From contig NZ_CP150254.1 in assembly GCF_037975445.1 (NCBI RefSeq), forward strand, positions 1,486,001 through 1,550,000: a stretch of 64,000 bases of DNA, read 5' to 3'. This document shows, in pieces, positions 1 to 9,026 of this stretch (within the stretch, counting starts at the first letter, position 1; each line of letters opens with the position of its first letter). Position numbers and translations under genes: made by a program. This DNA is from Peribacillus sp. FSL P2-0133 (GTDB lineage: Bacteria > Bacillota > Bacilli > Bacillales > DSM-1321). The notes below the pieces were generated by a model, which worked only from the letters and a program-made list of their open reading frames with translations, did not search any database and was not told the DNA's origin.

Positions 1-2148
1 GTCGAAGGTGATAAAACGACAGAAATTAACGAGGAAACGGGCTCACTTGCATTTGGCCGGGAATATATAAGAGACAATGATGAAGCGATTGAACTCACGA
101 AAAAAGTGGAAATTGAAAATAAGGGAAAAAAGAAAAAATATACCATTGATGTTGAATACCATAAAAATATTAAAGGTGTACAAGATGCCAATGCAAATGG
201 CGTAAAGGTAAAAGTGAAGAAGTCGGTTACAGTGGCCAAAGGTAATTCCAAAATAATCGAACCAACCATCATCGTTCCTGCAACAGCAAAAGAAGGGGCA
301 TATGAAGGATACCTTCACATCACAAATTCTGAAAATGATGAAGAAACGTATCAAATTCCATTTTCGATCACCGTAACGGATAAAGGTATTGATTATGTTG
401 AAACGGACAGTCCATCAATTGCTAATGATTTTCCGTTTTGGCAATACTATAATCCATTTATGAATGCAATGTTTCAGTTGAAAAGCCCAATGGAAACGGT
501 GGATGTTATCCTAAAAGATACGAAGTCCGGTAAGCCATTAGGATTCGTAGGGAGCCTCAATGCTTCTAGGTTCGAACCAGATAGACCATATTATATTCTT
601 TTTGCGTTTACTGGTCATGTATATCCATTTACAAACGATCCAGAGCATCCGATTTCCGATACGTATAAGAAACTTCCAGAAGGGGACTACACTCTAGAGT
701 TCATAGGAAGTGATGAGTCGGGAAAAGCCTACTCAGCTGGCACGGCCGCAATAGTCGATAACACCCCTCCAGACGTAAAATGGGACAAAGAACCAGGCGT
801 ATATGAAATAAATGACTCGATGTTTACAGAAGAAGATGGTCAGAAGGCTTTCTATGTACACGGCAATGTCAATGATGCGACAGTAAAAGTACTTCAAGAG
901 AAAGGTTTGGACTATGACCAAACTTCCAATACTATGTTTTACGATACGAGCAAATACGCATATTTTGGCAGGGAATTCCCAATCGATCCTGAAGGAAATA
1001 CGAAATTCGGAATCGAAGAAAGTGATATTGCAAATGATGCACTTTATCTAAGGTTGGCAACTACAGATATGGCAACAGCAATGAATCCTCAAGATTATGT
1101 GTTTTTAAAAGAAGGGACTGAATATGTAACATCAAACTATGATAAAGAAGTGCTGAAAAAGGATGATACCTTTACCATGACTTTATCAGTCAATAATGTA
1201 AAACGGTTCCTTTCAGGAGAATATACGATCAAGTATGAAGGTGACCTTTATCAATTTAAAAATGCTAAACTTTCTAGTGAAATAAAAAAATATGCAAAAG
1301 AAAAAGGGTTGGATGTTTCTTTAACCAAGCCAGTCGTTAATGATGCTGATTATTTTAATGTAGTCAAAGTTGGCGCTGAATTAACAGGAAAGGCATTTAA
1401 AGGTTTAAACGGAGATATGCCTTTACTGGATGTATCCTTTAAACTTGTCGATGATACCTTTTATCATTTATATGCGGGATTGGATGTAGGGGAAGCTTCT
1501 TATATAAAACAAGGAGGCAATACTGCAACCGATCTTCCACATTACAGCGTTGACCGATATAAAATTATTTCTAAGCACTCAACTTTAAACGGATCGATTT
1601 CTCCAGAAGCGTTTTTAAGTGAGGAAGGTTATATAAAGCCAGGAAATATCACCAAAATCGGTGTGAAAGTTTATGCGCAATCAAAAGCTGGGAAAAAATA
1701 TCCTGGAACACTTGATGATTGGGGACAATATATAGTCAAAGGGATTCCTGCATCAAACCAAGAATATACGCTTGTCGTTGAAACGCCATCACATCTTAAG
1801 AGCTATACAAACTTCGTTCCAGGTAAAGAAAAAGATGGAACACTTCTAGGACAGAATATTAGAATCAGGCCAAATATGAATCTAGCAGGAGATATCAATA
1901 AAGATAAAGTCATCGACATTAAAGATATTCAGGAAGTCGTTGATGCATATGGTATTAAAGATAACTCCTTAGTGAAAGAAGATATCAATCAAGACGGTAT
2001 CGTTGATGAATTGGACGTCCGCCATGTCGAGAAAAACTTCTTGGCGAAAGGGCCGGATGCACCAAGTAATAAAGTGCCGAAAGAAAAAATCGGCAATAAA
2101 GGTTTGGAATACTTTTTACGTCTCATAGGACTAGAAACGAATCAATAG
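1..2148 (+). CDS. C-terminal part of a secreted subtilisin-like (S8) serine protease with Fn3-like and dockerin domains (5' end outside window)
   Basis: The reading frame is open from base 1, so about 715 C-terminal residues are visible and the protease domain lies upstream. The first ~130 codons begin with GSLAFGREY and form a beta-rich domain like the Fn3-like (fn3_5) domain that follows the catalytic domain in Vpr, C5a peptidase and lactocepin. A long beta-sandwich region follows. Near the end (about 1882-2058) are two Ca-binding loops, GDINKDKVIDIKD and EDINQDGIVDELD, the duplicated signature of a type I dockerin. From the family, I infer an extracellular protease. The catalytic triad cannot be checked here. 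A terminator follows directly. S8 assignment rests on domain order only. Confidence 0.72.
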   Translation, partial: VEGDKTTEINEETGSLAFGREYIRDNDEAIELTKKVEIENKGKKKKYTIDVEYHKNIKGVQDANANGVKVKVKKSVTVAKGNSKIIEPTIIVPATAKEGAYEGYLHITNSENDEETYQIPFSITVTDKGIDYVETDSPSIANDFPFWQYYNPFMNAMFQLKSPMETVDVILKDTKSGKPLGFVGSLNASRFEPDRPYYILFAFTGHVYPFTNDPEHPISDTYKKLPEGDYTLEFIGSDESGKAYSAGTAAIVDNTPPDVKWDKEPGVYEINDSMFTEEDGQKAFYVHGNVNDATVKVLQEKGLDYDQTSNTMFYDTSKYAYFGREFPIDPEGNTKFGIEESDIANDALYLRLATTDMATAMNPQDYVFLKEGTEYVTSNYDKEVLKKDDTFTMTLSVNNVKRFLSGEYTIKYEGDLYQFKNAKLSSEIKKYAKEKGLDVSLTKPVVNDADYFNVVKVGAELTGKAFKGLNGDMPLLDVSFKLVDDTFYHLYAGLDVGEASYIKQGGNTATDLPHYSVDRYKIISKHSTLNGSISPEAFLSEEGYIKPGNITKIGVKVYAQSKAGKKYPGTLDDWGQYIVKGIPASNQEYTLVVETPSHLKSYTNFVPGKEKDGTLLGQNIRIRPNMNLAGDINKDKVIDIKDIQEVVDAYGIKDNSLVKEDINQDGIVDELDVRHVEKNFLAKGPDAPSNKVPKEKIGNKGLEYFLRLIGLETNQ

Positions 2149-2153
2149 CATTT

Positions 2154-2193
2154 GCCCCAGGAAAGAAATTTTCCTGGGGCTTTTACTTTTTTT
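2154..2193 (+). terminator. Rho-independent terminator of the protease gene
   Basis: The stem GCCCCAGGAAA / TTTCCTGGGGC with a short loop is followed by a T-rich run. It lies directly after the protease stop codon and before the regulator gene. Confidence 0.85.
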
Positions 2194-2217
2194 GCTATAA
2201 TGGGAGGAAAAAGTTAC

Positions 2218-3480
2218 ATGGGGGAATTTTTGGTGGAGGGTAAAATCATTAAGTTTTATCGGGAAAAAGCTCAAATGACACAAAAGGAGCTTGTACAAGG
2301 AATTTGTTCCATTACACATTTAAGCAAGATTGAACGTGGGATTACCGAGTATTCCAAAGAGATGATAACCCTGTTATCCGAGAGGCTGCAAATTGATATA
2401 ACAGAAGAAGTGAGAAAATACCATCTGCTGAGCGGAAAGCTTGATGAGTGGCAGAATGCTTTGATTTCACAACAGACGGAAGACACCGCTAGATTAAAAA
2501 AAGAAATAGAAGATGAGCCGCTTAGAGAGCTTCCTGATTTTCATGCTTCCTATAATTTAATCCTATCAAGGTATCATCTATTCATGAACCTTCCGGAGAA
2601 AGCGTTTGAAACGATACAAATCATCCAAGGGAAAGAGTCACAGCTCTCATCATACGAACGCAATTATTTAAAACATATTATGGGCATCTATTATTTTCTG
2701 ACTGGACAATTCAAGGATTGCATCAACATCCTTACGAGCATTGATCATTCCGGATACCATCACAATGAGTATTATTATCATCTTGCACTGGCACACCATT
2801 CAACACATTCCAATATTGCATCCTACTATTACGCTGAAAAAGCGCTAGCCTATTTTCAGAAAACATTGAATGTACTAAGAATCATCGATACCGAAACGAT
2901 GATGCTTGTTCAGTTGAACACAAGGGAACTTCACGACTTTGATGATACCAAGAAAAAATACGATTCCTTAATAAAAATGTGTGATACGTGCCAGGCATAT
3001 GATCGTAAATCCAAGCTCCTTAACAATCTTGCTTTCGAATGTTATAGAAGGAAAAGGTTTGATGATGCACGAAAATTATACGAAAGGGCGCTTCAACTCG
3101 TTGATGAAGATAATCCTTTTTACACGATGTTTTTGGATGGATACATCAACAACGCGATAAAAGGAAAGTTATTGAATGATACAGAGCTCACGGACCTAGC
3201 TAAAAAAGGATTGAGACTTGCCCAAAAACATAATGGCATGCCACCCTTTTATTTTCAATTGCATCTATATGCAATCCAGGAAGAGGAAGAAAAATTCTAC
3301 CGTTTAATAGAAGAAGAAGCTCTGCCCTATTTCCGGAAAACAGGCTACATAGTCCTGATCGATCATTATGAGAAAAAGCTGTTTCATTATTTAGTAAAGA
3401 TCAATGAGTCAACCAAGGCATTGCAATTAGCCCAATTAATCATCGAATCACATAAAAGTCATTATGATGGAATGAATTGA
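2218..3480 (+). CDS. HTH-TPR transcriptional regulator, RRNPP (Rgg/NprR/PlcR)-like
   Basis: A 420-residue cytoplasmic protein. Residues ~8-62 form a Cro/C1-type helix-turn-helix (KIIKFYREKAQMTQKEL, then ITHLSKIERG). The rest is all-helical with TPR-like repeats, for example NNLAFECYRRKRFDDARKLY. This architecture is that of RRNPP regulators, which bind short imported peptides; B. subtilis Rap/NprR and B. cereus PlcR are examples. The ATG at 2218 is preceded by GGGAGG with a 10-base gap; an upstream in-frame start would lie inside the terminator. A TATAAT at 2196-2201 may be its -10. An 18-codon ORF with a strong ribosome binding site follows it. Cognate peptide and targets are unknown. Confidence 0.8.
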   Translation: MGEFLVEGKIIKFYREKAQMTQKELVQGICSITHLSKIERGITEYSKEMITLLSERLQIDITEEVRKYHLLSGKLDEWQNALISQQTEDTARLKKEIEDEPLRELPDFHASYNLILSRYHLFMNLPEKAFETIQIIQGKESQLSSYERNYLKHIMGIYYFLTGQFKDCINILTSIDHSGYHHNEYYYHLALAHHSTHSNIASYYYAEKALAYFQKTLNVLRIIDTETMMLVQLNTRELHDFDDTKKKYDSLIKMCDTCQAYDRKSKLLNNLAFECYRRKRFDDARKLYERALQLVDEDNPFYTMFLDGYINNAIKGKLLNDTELTDLAKKGLRLAQKHNGMPPFYFQLHLYAIQEEEEKFYRLIEEEALPYFRKTGYIVLIDHYEKKLFHYLVKINESTKALQLAQLIIESHKSHYDGMN

Positions 3481-3508
3481 ACATATATCTATCGGAAGGA
3501 GAGTGGTA

Positions 3509-3565
3509 ATGGTTTGCGTTTTATCAGTGAAGAGAAGTATCGCTGATAAAATCGTATTATACTAA
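3509..3565 (+). CDS. possible 18-residue peptide ORF downstream of the RRNPP-like regulator
   Basis: The ATG at 3509 is preceded by AAGGAG with a 7-base gap, as good as any ribosome binding site in the window. It encodes MVCVLSVKRSIADKIVLY and stops at 3563-3565. It has a short hydrophobic start but no typical secretion signal. An inverted repeat (3519-3551) lies inside it, so the segment may instead be a regulatory hairpin or operator. Coding status is uncertain. Confidence 0.3.
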   Translation: MVCVLSVKRSIADKIVLY

Positions 3566-3574
3566 AATATTCCT

Positions 3575-3603
3575 TTGACAATCTCCTGAAACTCCTATAT
3601 ATT
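3575..3603 (+). promoter_or_regulatory. predicted SigA promoter of the nhaC-like gene
   Basis: TTGACA (3575-3580), a 17-base spacer, then TATATT (3598-3603). It sits about 100 bases upstream of the antiporter start. Confidence 0.6.
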
Positions 3604-3708
3604 TAGCTAGTACTTTAGTGCTTAAAAGCGTTTCAGTAATTGTGAGGAGTGAAAAGGTCCAAGCCTTACCTCAGAGAATATACAACATTGAAAGCGGGGA
3701 AATACATC

Positions 3709-5088
3709 ATGCGTCTTGAAGATGCAAAGCTAAAACTCTCCTTACTTGAAGCAATTGGGGTTTTGGCCATTCTATTCTTAATCATTGCAACTGGTATCAT
3801 ACATTATGGACTTGCCCCCCATATTCCAATAATTGCGGCAATCCTTTTCTTATTTGTTTATGGGAAGATCAAGAAGCTGCCATTTTCGATTATGGAGGCG
3901 GCTATCGTCAAAGGTGCAGGTACTGGTATGGGAGCCATTTATATATTCTTTTTCATTGGAATGCTGATTTCCATCTGGATGGCAAGCGGGACGATCCCTA
4001 CCATCATGTACTATGGGTTTGACTGGATTTCTGGGGAATATTTCTATGCGATCACGTTTCTGGTGTGTTCGCTAATTGGGCTCTGTATCGGGAGTTCACT
4101 TACAACATCAGCCACAATCGGCGTTGCTTTAATAGGTATGGCGACTGCGATGGATTTATCGTTGGCGATTACAGCCGGTGCAATCATTTCCGGTGCATTT
4201 CTTGGGGATAAAATGTCTCCATTATCCGACTCTACCAACCTTGCATCGGGAACGGTTGGAGCACCATTGTTTGAACATATTAATAATATGCTTTGGACTA
4301 CGATTCCAGGTTTTTTAATATCGCTAATCATCTTTTACTTCCTTTCACCGAATGTCAAAGTTGCTCGTGTTGAGGAAATCGAAGCCATGACCAAAGCCCT
4401 GGAAATGGAAACGAATATAAGCATATGGAGTTTGATTCCGTTTGTCATCGTTCTAATCATGGCTTTGAAAAAGGTGTCAGCCATTCCGACATTGTCGGCA
4501 GGAATCATTTCGGCAGCCATCATCGCTTTCATTCAAACGCCTAATTTGACGGTTGCAAAACTAGCAGATATTTTATACGGCGGATTTGTACTCAAGAGTG
4601 GAATGGATCAACTTGACTCAATCTTATCGCGGGGCGGGATTGAAAGTATGATGTTCTCCGTTTCGATGGTGTTGTTGGCATTGGCCATGGGCGGACTATT
4701 GTTCGAATTGGGAGTCATACCTTCTATTTTAAAAGCGATCCAGGATTCATTGACGAGTGTAGCGAAAGTGATTTCCGCTACTGTACTTGCAGGAATCAGT
4801 GTGAATTTCCTGGTGGGTGAACAGTATTTGTCAGTTATACTGCCTGGGAAAGCCTTTCAGCAGAAATATGAAGATTTAGGCTTGCAGCCCAAAACGCTTG
4901 CGAGGGTACTTGAAGATGCGGGAACAGTTGTGAATCCTCTGGTTCCTTGGGGTGTTTGCGGTGTATTCCTGACACAGGTATTGGGTGTTTCAACCCTTGA
5001 ATATGCCCCATTTGCATTCTTCTGCCTACTTTGTCCTTTGCTCAGTCTGATTTCTGGCTTTACGAAAATCGGTATCCATTATAAATGA
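3709..5088 (+). CDS. NhaC-family Na+/H+ (or malate/lactate-coupled) antiporter
   Basis: A 459-residue polytopic membrane protein with about 11-12 hydrophobic segments. Family-typical stretches are visible: GSSLTTSATIGVALIGMA, then GAFLGDKMSPLSDSTNLA, and near the end GEQYLSVILPG. NhaC proteins exchange cytoplasmic Na+ for external protons; the related MleN couples this to malate/lactate exchange, and sequence alone does not decide the substrate. I chose the ATG at 3709, preceded by GCGGGGA, over an in-frame GTG at 3649 whose GAGGAG would overlap the start codon. It has its own SigA-like promoter and a terminator follows, so it is probably monocistronic, perhaps controlled by the adjacent HTH-TPR regulator. 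Confidence 0.85.
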   Translation: MRLEDAKLKLSLLEAIGVLAILFLIIATGIIHYGLAPHIPIIAAILFLFVYGKIKKLPFSIMEAAIVKGAGTGMGAIYIFFFIGMLISIWMASGTIPTIMYYGFDWISGEYFYAITFLVCSLIGLCIGSSLTTSATIGVALIGMATAMDLSLAITAGAIISGAFLGDKMSPLSDSTNLASGTVGAPLFEHINNMLWTTIPGFLISLIIFYFLSPNVKVARVEEIEAMTKALEMETNISIWSLIPFVIVLIMALKKVSAIPTLSAGIISAAIIAFIQTPNLTVAKLADILYGGFVLKSGMDQLDSILSRGGIESMMFSVSMVLLALAMGGLLFELGVIPSILKAIQDSLTSVAKVISATVLAGISVNFLVGEQYLSVILPGKAFQQKYEDLGLQPKTLARVLEDAGTVVNPLVPWGVCGVFLTQVLGVSTLEYAPFAFFCLLCPLLSLISGFTKIGIHYK

Positions 5089-5090
5089 AA

Positions 5091-5127
5091 AAAACAGGCG
5101 GTCGGTTTCGACTGCCTGTTTTTTTAT
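5091..5127. terminator. bidirectional terminator between the nhaC-like gene and ftsW
   Basis: The stem AAACAGGC / GCCTGTTT is flanked by A-run and T-run, so it can serve both converging genes. Confidence 0.8.
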
Positions 5128-5159
5128 GTGAAGTTCAATAACCTTACAGAGAAGGAAAC

Positions 5160-5188
5160 CCCCTGACATGAAAATAAATGTCAGGGGT
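5160..5188 (-). terminator. hairpin downstream of ftsW
   Basis: The perfect stem CCCCTGACAT / ATGTCAGGGG lies just past the ftsW stop on the minus strand. The T-run is weak, so it may act as an RNA-stabilising hairpin rather than a full terminator. Confidence 0.45.
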
Positions 5189-5200
5189 GTATTTGATCGA

Positions 5201-6394
5201 TTATTTTGAAGACGCAATCTCATCTTTTGGGATGGACACGACCTGTTCTTTCTGTTCAAGTATATTCATTCGCATTACGACATTTTGGTATATGCCCATT
5301 GAAAGCATGAGCAGCAGTAAGGAAGATCCTCCATAACTGATGAATGGAAGAGTGATCCCTGTAATTGGGATAAGACCAGTCACTCCGCCAACGTTGATGC
5401 CAACTTGAATGCCGATCATGGATGAGATGCCGATCAATAAAAGACTTCCAAAAGGATCCTTGCATTTTGCTGAAAGCACAAACCCCCTTAGGACGATAAA
5501 ACCTAGTGTCAAAAGAACGAACCCGACTCCGAATATCCCGAGCTCTTCTGCAATGACGGCCATGATGAAATCAGTATGTGATTCAGGCAGGTACCCGTAT
5601 TTTTGTACACTGTCACCGAGTCCCACTCCAGTAAGGCCACCGGATCCTATCGCGAATAATGAATTGACGAGTTGATACCCGCTTTCTCCTGCCTTTCCGA
5701 AAGGGTCTGCAAACCCCGTAAAACGAGACACCTTATTTTCTGAGAGGACGGATGAGAAATTACCTGTCACGAGTACTCCTAATGCGAATATCGCAACGAA
5801 TATCGCAGTAATCAAAGAAAGTTTGAATATGCTCTTAAAAGACATCCCGGATGAAATGATCATGGTACTTGAAATCAGGAAAATGACTGCTGCCGTTCCA
5901 TAGTCAGGTTGTATCCCGATTAAAAAACAGATGAATACCAGAAAGAAAATCGGGGGGATGACGGCTTTATCAATACTATTGATTCGATCCTGCCTTTTTC
6001 CGTAAATGGCGGCCAGATAAATGATTATCGCCAATTTGGAAAATTCTGCTGGCTGGATCGATGCTGTCCCTACCTTGAACCAGCTTGTGGCATTTCCAGC
6101 TGTATGGCCGAAGATAAATAGCATCAAAAGGACACCGGCCATTCCAAACATCATAGACATCAAGAACATTTTGTTTTTGTACATCTTATAAGGAAGGATC
6201 ATCGTGACGATCATTGCCAGGAATGAAATGAGAAAGGCCGTTTTTTGTTTCTCAAAAAAGAAATCCATGGGCTGACCGTATCGAGCAACAGCAGTAACCA
6301 TACTCGAACTGTAAATCATGACTAAACCAAACAAACAGAGTAATACGACAGCGATGAAAATAGGGAAGTCGTATGCTTTAATTATTCTTTTCAC
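5201..6394 (-). CDS. ftsW: FtsW, septal peptidoglycan glycosyltransferase (SEDS family)
   Basis: A 397-residue polytopic membrane protein of the SEDS (FtsW/RodA/SpoVE) family. These polymerise lipid II into glycan strands together with a class B penicillin-binding protein. The N-terminus (KAYDFPIFIAVVLLCLFGLV, then MIYSSSM) closely resembles remembered B. subtilis FtsW. Family motifs NATSWFKVG, QPAEFSKL, QPDYGTA, GYLPESHTDFIMAVIAEE and FISYGGSS are present. I chose GTG at 6394 because GAGGTGA lies 9 bases upstream; an in-frame GTG at 6406 would use that same sequence as its start. SpoVE is the main alternative assignment. Confidence 0.85.
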   Translation of the reverse strand: MKRIIKAYDFPIFIAVVLLCLFGLVMIYSSSMVTAVARYGQPMDFFFEKQKTAFLISFLAMIVTMILPYKMYKNKMFLMSMMFGMAGVLLMLFIFGHTAGNATSWFKVGTASIQPAEFSKLAIIIYLAAIYGKRQDRINSIDKAVIPPIFFLVFICFLIGIQPDYGTAAVIFLISSTMIISSGMSFKSIFKLSLITAIFVAIFALGVLVTGNFSSVLSENKVSRFTGFADPFGKAGESGYQLVNSLFAIGSGGLTGVGLGDSVQKYGYLPESHTDFIMAVIAEELGIFGVGFVLLTLGFIVLRGFVLSAKCKDPFGSLLLIGISSMIGIQVGINVGGVTGLIPITGITLPFISYGGSSLLLLMLSMGIYQNVVMRMNILEQKEQVVSIPKDEIASSK

Positions 6395-7207
6395 TTGTGC
6401 GCTCACCTCAAATATGTATGCGCGAAAAAATCGCCTTCTTATATAGTAACGGAAAATCGGTTATATAGATAATAATTTTTATTCGATAATATGAATTTAT
6501 CCTCCATTACCCAATATTAAACACTAAAACCGATAAACTAGTCTCCCGGATTTCCTTTTTGCTTATAGCCAAATTTGGATTCCTATACATTACCTTCGAT
6601 AGTAAATGTGAATACTCCTTTTAATACCGAAAACTTTTTACTATATATTCCATTTATGCGGAGCTATAGAGATTACTATTCAAGGTTATTGATGACTGGG
6701 CCGTAGTTCATGGGTTTCACCAAATGAATTGTAAAACGTGACGTGATGTCGCGGATACTGTACACGAATTTGCTAAAAGAATAACTCATCTTAAGAGGTA
6801 TACTTAGCTCCAATTATGTTGCAGGGAATCGAACAGGGATTTTATGGGGAGAGGGTAACGGTTGTGAACTTGGTTCCAATCGATTATATTATACAGGCTG
6901 CTGCGTCTCTGGCATTATATAAGAAGGTTCAGGAAAAAACTCGTACGTTTAGTAGTTTATGAACGTTTCTCTCATGAAGTGTTTAAGAAAAGTAGTCAGG
7001 CACTCTTATCAATCCGTCCTGGCATATTAAGGAGTGGAATAGAGTCGCTACTATAAAATGTCACTTAGAAAGGGCGTTTTGACAGCACTGCAGCCGAGAA
7101 GTTTTGCTGCATTTCAGGGAAGGGGTTCCTCCTAGGTCGATCTTTATTTAAAGGATAAAAATGATATGGATTACCAATAAAAATAAGGTAAAGCAAGGGG
7201 AGTAGTT
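6395..7207. other. 800-base stretch without a convincing gene
   Basis: Both strands are broken by stops. Only a 32-codon GTG ORF (6864-6962) has a purine-rich leader, and its product resembles nothing I know. There are scattered A/T-rich patches but no clear terminator, repeat or RNA. It may be a decayed gene. Confidence 0.5.
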
Positions 7208-8767
7208 ATGGAAGAAATACATGACAAGTTGGAAGTGTTTTCTCCGGCAACAGGTGAGAAGATTGCGGAAATCGTCCCAACGCCATTGAAGTCGATTCCT
7301 CATATATATAAGAAATCAAGACATGCGTTCCAATCATGGTCGAATCTTCCCATCAAGGAACGACTGCACTATTTAAAACGGCTTCGATTATTGATGGTTG
7401 AAAAAATGGATGAAATAGCTGAAGTCGTTTCAAAAGATACGGGAAAAGTGAAAATTGAAGCGCTGGTTGCTGACATCATGCCCACGATTGATGCAATCAA
7501 GCATATCGAGAAACATGCAGTGAAGACTCTTTCCGGACGGAAGGTCACCACTCCACTCATGTTAATTGGTAAAAAATCTTATATCCATTATATGCCCCGT
7601 GGAACAATTCTCGTCATTTCACCATGGAATTATCCGCTGCAGCTTTCCATGGTACCTATTCTTAATGCTCTAGCAGCGGGAAATACAGTCATCGCCAAGC
7701 CATCAGAGGTAACTCCTTTAGTTGGTGTGTGCATCGAAAATCTGTTTCTTGAAGCTGGTTTCCCAGAAGGGACTATACAGTTTGCCCATGGAGGGAAAGA
7801 ATTGGGTGCGGCATTAACTGAGCAAAAACCAGATTATATATTTTTTACTGGATCTGTAAGGACTGGAAAAATGATTGGTGAGGTCGCAGCAAGACACCTG
7901 ATCCCAACGACTCTGGAGCTTGGCGGTAAGGATCCGATGATCGTTCTGCGTGATGCTAACTTGGAGCGGGCTGTGAACGGGGCTCTATGGGGGGCTTTCA
8001 CAAATAGTGGGCAGGTGTGCATGAGTGTAGAAAGGGTATATGTGGAACGACCTGTTTATAAGGAATTTCTAATGCTTCTTAAAGAAAAAACGAAGTCCAT
8101 GAGGCAGGGAGTGCAATCGAACGATGATATCGGTTCAATGACTTTCCCGGCACAAGTTGATATTGTGGCTGGACACCTGGAGGATGCACTGAATAAGGGG
8201 GCCGTACTTGAAACCGGAACACCTCCAAAAGAGTGGAAAAAGGGACAGACCCATTTCATTCCGCCGGCAATTCTGTCCAATGTCGATCATTCCATGAAAA
8301 TCATGAAAGAAGAAACGTTCGGACCCGTGTTGCCTGTTATACCTTTCGATACGGAGGAAGAAGTGATCGCCCTGGCAAATGAAAGTGAATATGGACTCAA
8401 TTCCAGCGTTTGGACAATGGATAGGGAAAAAGCAAGCAGGATTGCGTCACGGTTAGTAACCGGGGCGGTGACGATCAATGATGTGCTGATAACGGTTGCT
8501 AATCATCATTTACCATTTGGCGGTGCCAAACAAAGTGGGGTTGGCCGCTATCATGGCGAGCATGGATTGAAGATTTTTTGCCATGAAAAAGCGATCATGA
8601 TCGATAATGGTAAAAACAATACAGAAATACAATGGTATCCATATGAAGGGAAATACCCGAGTTTTTTATCGCTGTTTCAGAACTACTTTTCTGCCAAACC
8701 GAACTGGATTCGTTTCGGCAAAGAATATTTGCGATTGATGAAATTATCCAAAGGGAACCGAAAGTGA
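7208..8767 (+). CDS. aldehyde dehydrogenase family protein (succinate-semialdehyde/fatty-aldehyde type)
   Basis: A 519-residue NAD(P)-dependent aldehyde dehydrogenase. Catalytic features are intact: SPWNYP with N141, LELGGKDP with general base E237, and the GQVC motif with nucleophile C271, plus the C-terminal PFGGAKQSGVGRYHG segment. The enzyme oxidises an aldehyde to a carboxylic acid through a thioester; the substrate cannot be told from sequence. The ~35 residues after the usual family end, which include an FLSLFQNYFS segment, resemble membrane-associated long-chain aldehyde dehydrogenases. The ATG follows AAGGGGAG. No terminator is seen before the ykoY promoter. Single gene. Confidence 0.85.
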   Translation: MEEIHDKLEVFSPATGEKIAEIVPTPLKSIPHIYKKSRHAFQSWSNLPIKERLHYLKRLRLLMVEKMDEIAEVVSKDTGKVKIEALVADIMPTIDAIKHIEKHAVKTLSGRKVTTPLMLIGKKSYIHYMPRGTILVISPWNYPLQLSMVPILNALAAGNTVIAKPSEVTPLVGVCIENLFLEAGFPEGTIQFAHGGKELGAALTEQKPDYIFFTGSVRTGKMIGEVAARHLIPTTLELGGKDPMIVLRDANLERAVNGALWGAFTNSGQVCMSVERVYVERPVYKEFLMLLKEKTKSMRQGVQSNDDIGSMTFPAQVDIVAGHLEDALNKGAVLETGTPPKEWKKGQTHFIPPAILSNVDHSMKIMKEETFGPVLPVIPFDTEEEVIALANESEYGLNSSVWTMDREKASRIASRLVTGAVTINDVLITVANHHLPFGGAKQSGVGRYHGEHGLKIFCHEKAIMIDNGKNNTEIQWYPYEGKYPSFLSLFQNYFSAKPNWIRFGKEYLRLMKLSKGNRK

Positions 8768-8786
8768 GATCCATTTATAAAAAAGA

Positions 8787-8815
8787 TTGTTATTTTCATA
8801 ACTCGCGCGTATACT
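8787..8815 (+). promoter_or_regulatory. predicted SigA promoter of the ykoY leader
   Basis: TTGTTA (8787-8792), a 17-base spacer and TATACT (8810-8815), positioned about 30 bases upstream of the riboswitch. Confidence 0.65.
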
Positions 8816-8846
8816 ATTAATATACTTAATAACTGATTTTCCTTTT

Positions 8847-8953
8847 CAAAGGGGAGTAGCGTTAGGGTTCGCCCTAAAACAAAGTCGTCATTACGTGGAT
8901 GTTAAACATTCATCGGCTTTGTTGACATGATTTCATGTTCAGCAAGACCTTTG
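8847..8953 (+). ncRNA. yybP-ykoY manganese riboswitch aptamer
   Basis: The leader contains the family hallmarks: CAAAGGGGAGTAGC at the 5' side, an ACAAAGTCGTCA core, a variable hairpin, CGGCTTTGTTGACATG, and GCAAGACCTTTG closing P1 with CAAAGG. This class binds Mn2+ and controls Mn-efflux and TerC-family genes. The 3' P1 strand is also the 5' arm of the following terminator, so ligand binding should permit read-through. It precedes a TerC gene, the classical context. Confidence 0.93.
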
Positions 8954-8977
8954 CCTATACGGCAGAGGTCTTTTTAT
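8944..8977 (+). terminator. riboswitch-controlled intrinsic terminator
   Basis: AGACCTTTGCC pairs with GGCAGAGGTCT (one G-U pair) and is followed by TTTTTATTTT. It shares CCTTTG with the aptamer P1 helix, giving mutually exclusive structures. Confidence 0.88.
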
Positions 8978-9026
8978 TTTGCCAATGCCAATAGGAAGGA
9001 AATACTAACTATTGGAGGTTGAATGG

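Noticed and set aside
6864..6962. 32-codon GTG ORF in the ftsW-aldehyde dehydrogenase gap
   Set aside because: Weak leader and unremarkable product; kept only as part of the described gap.
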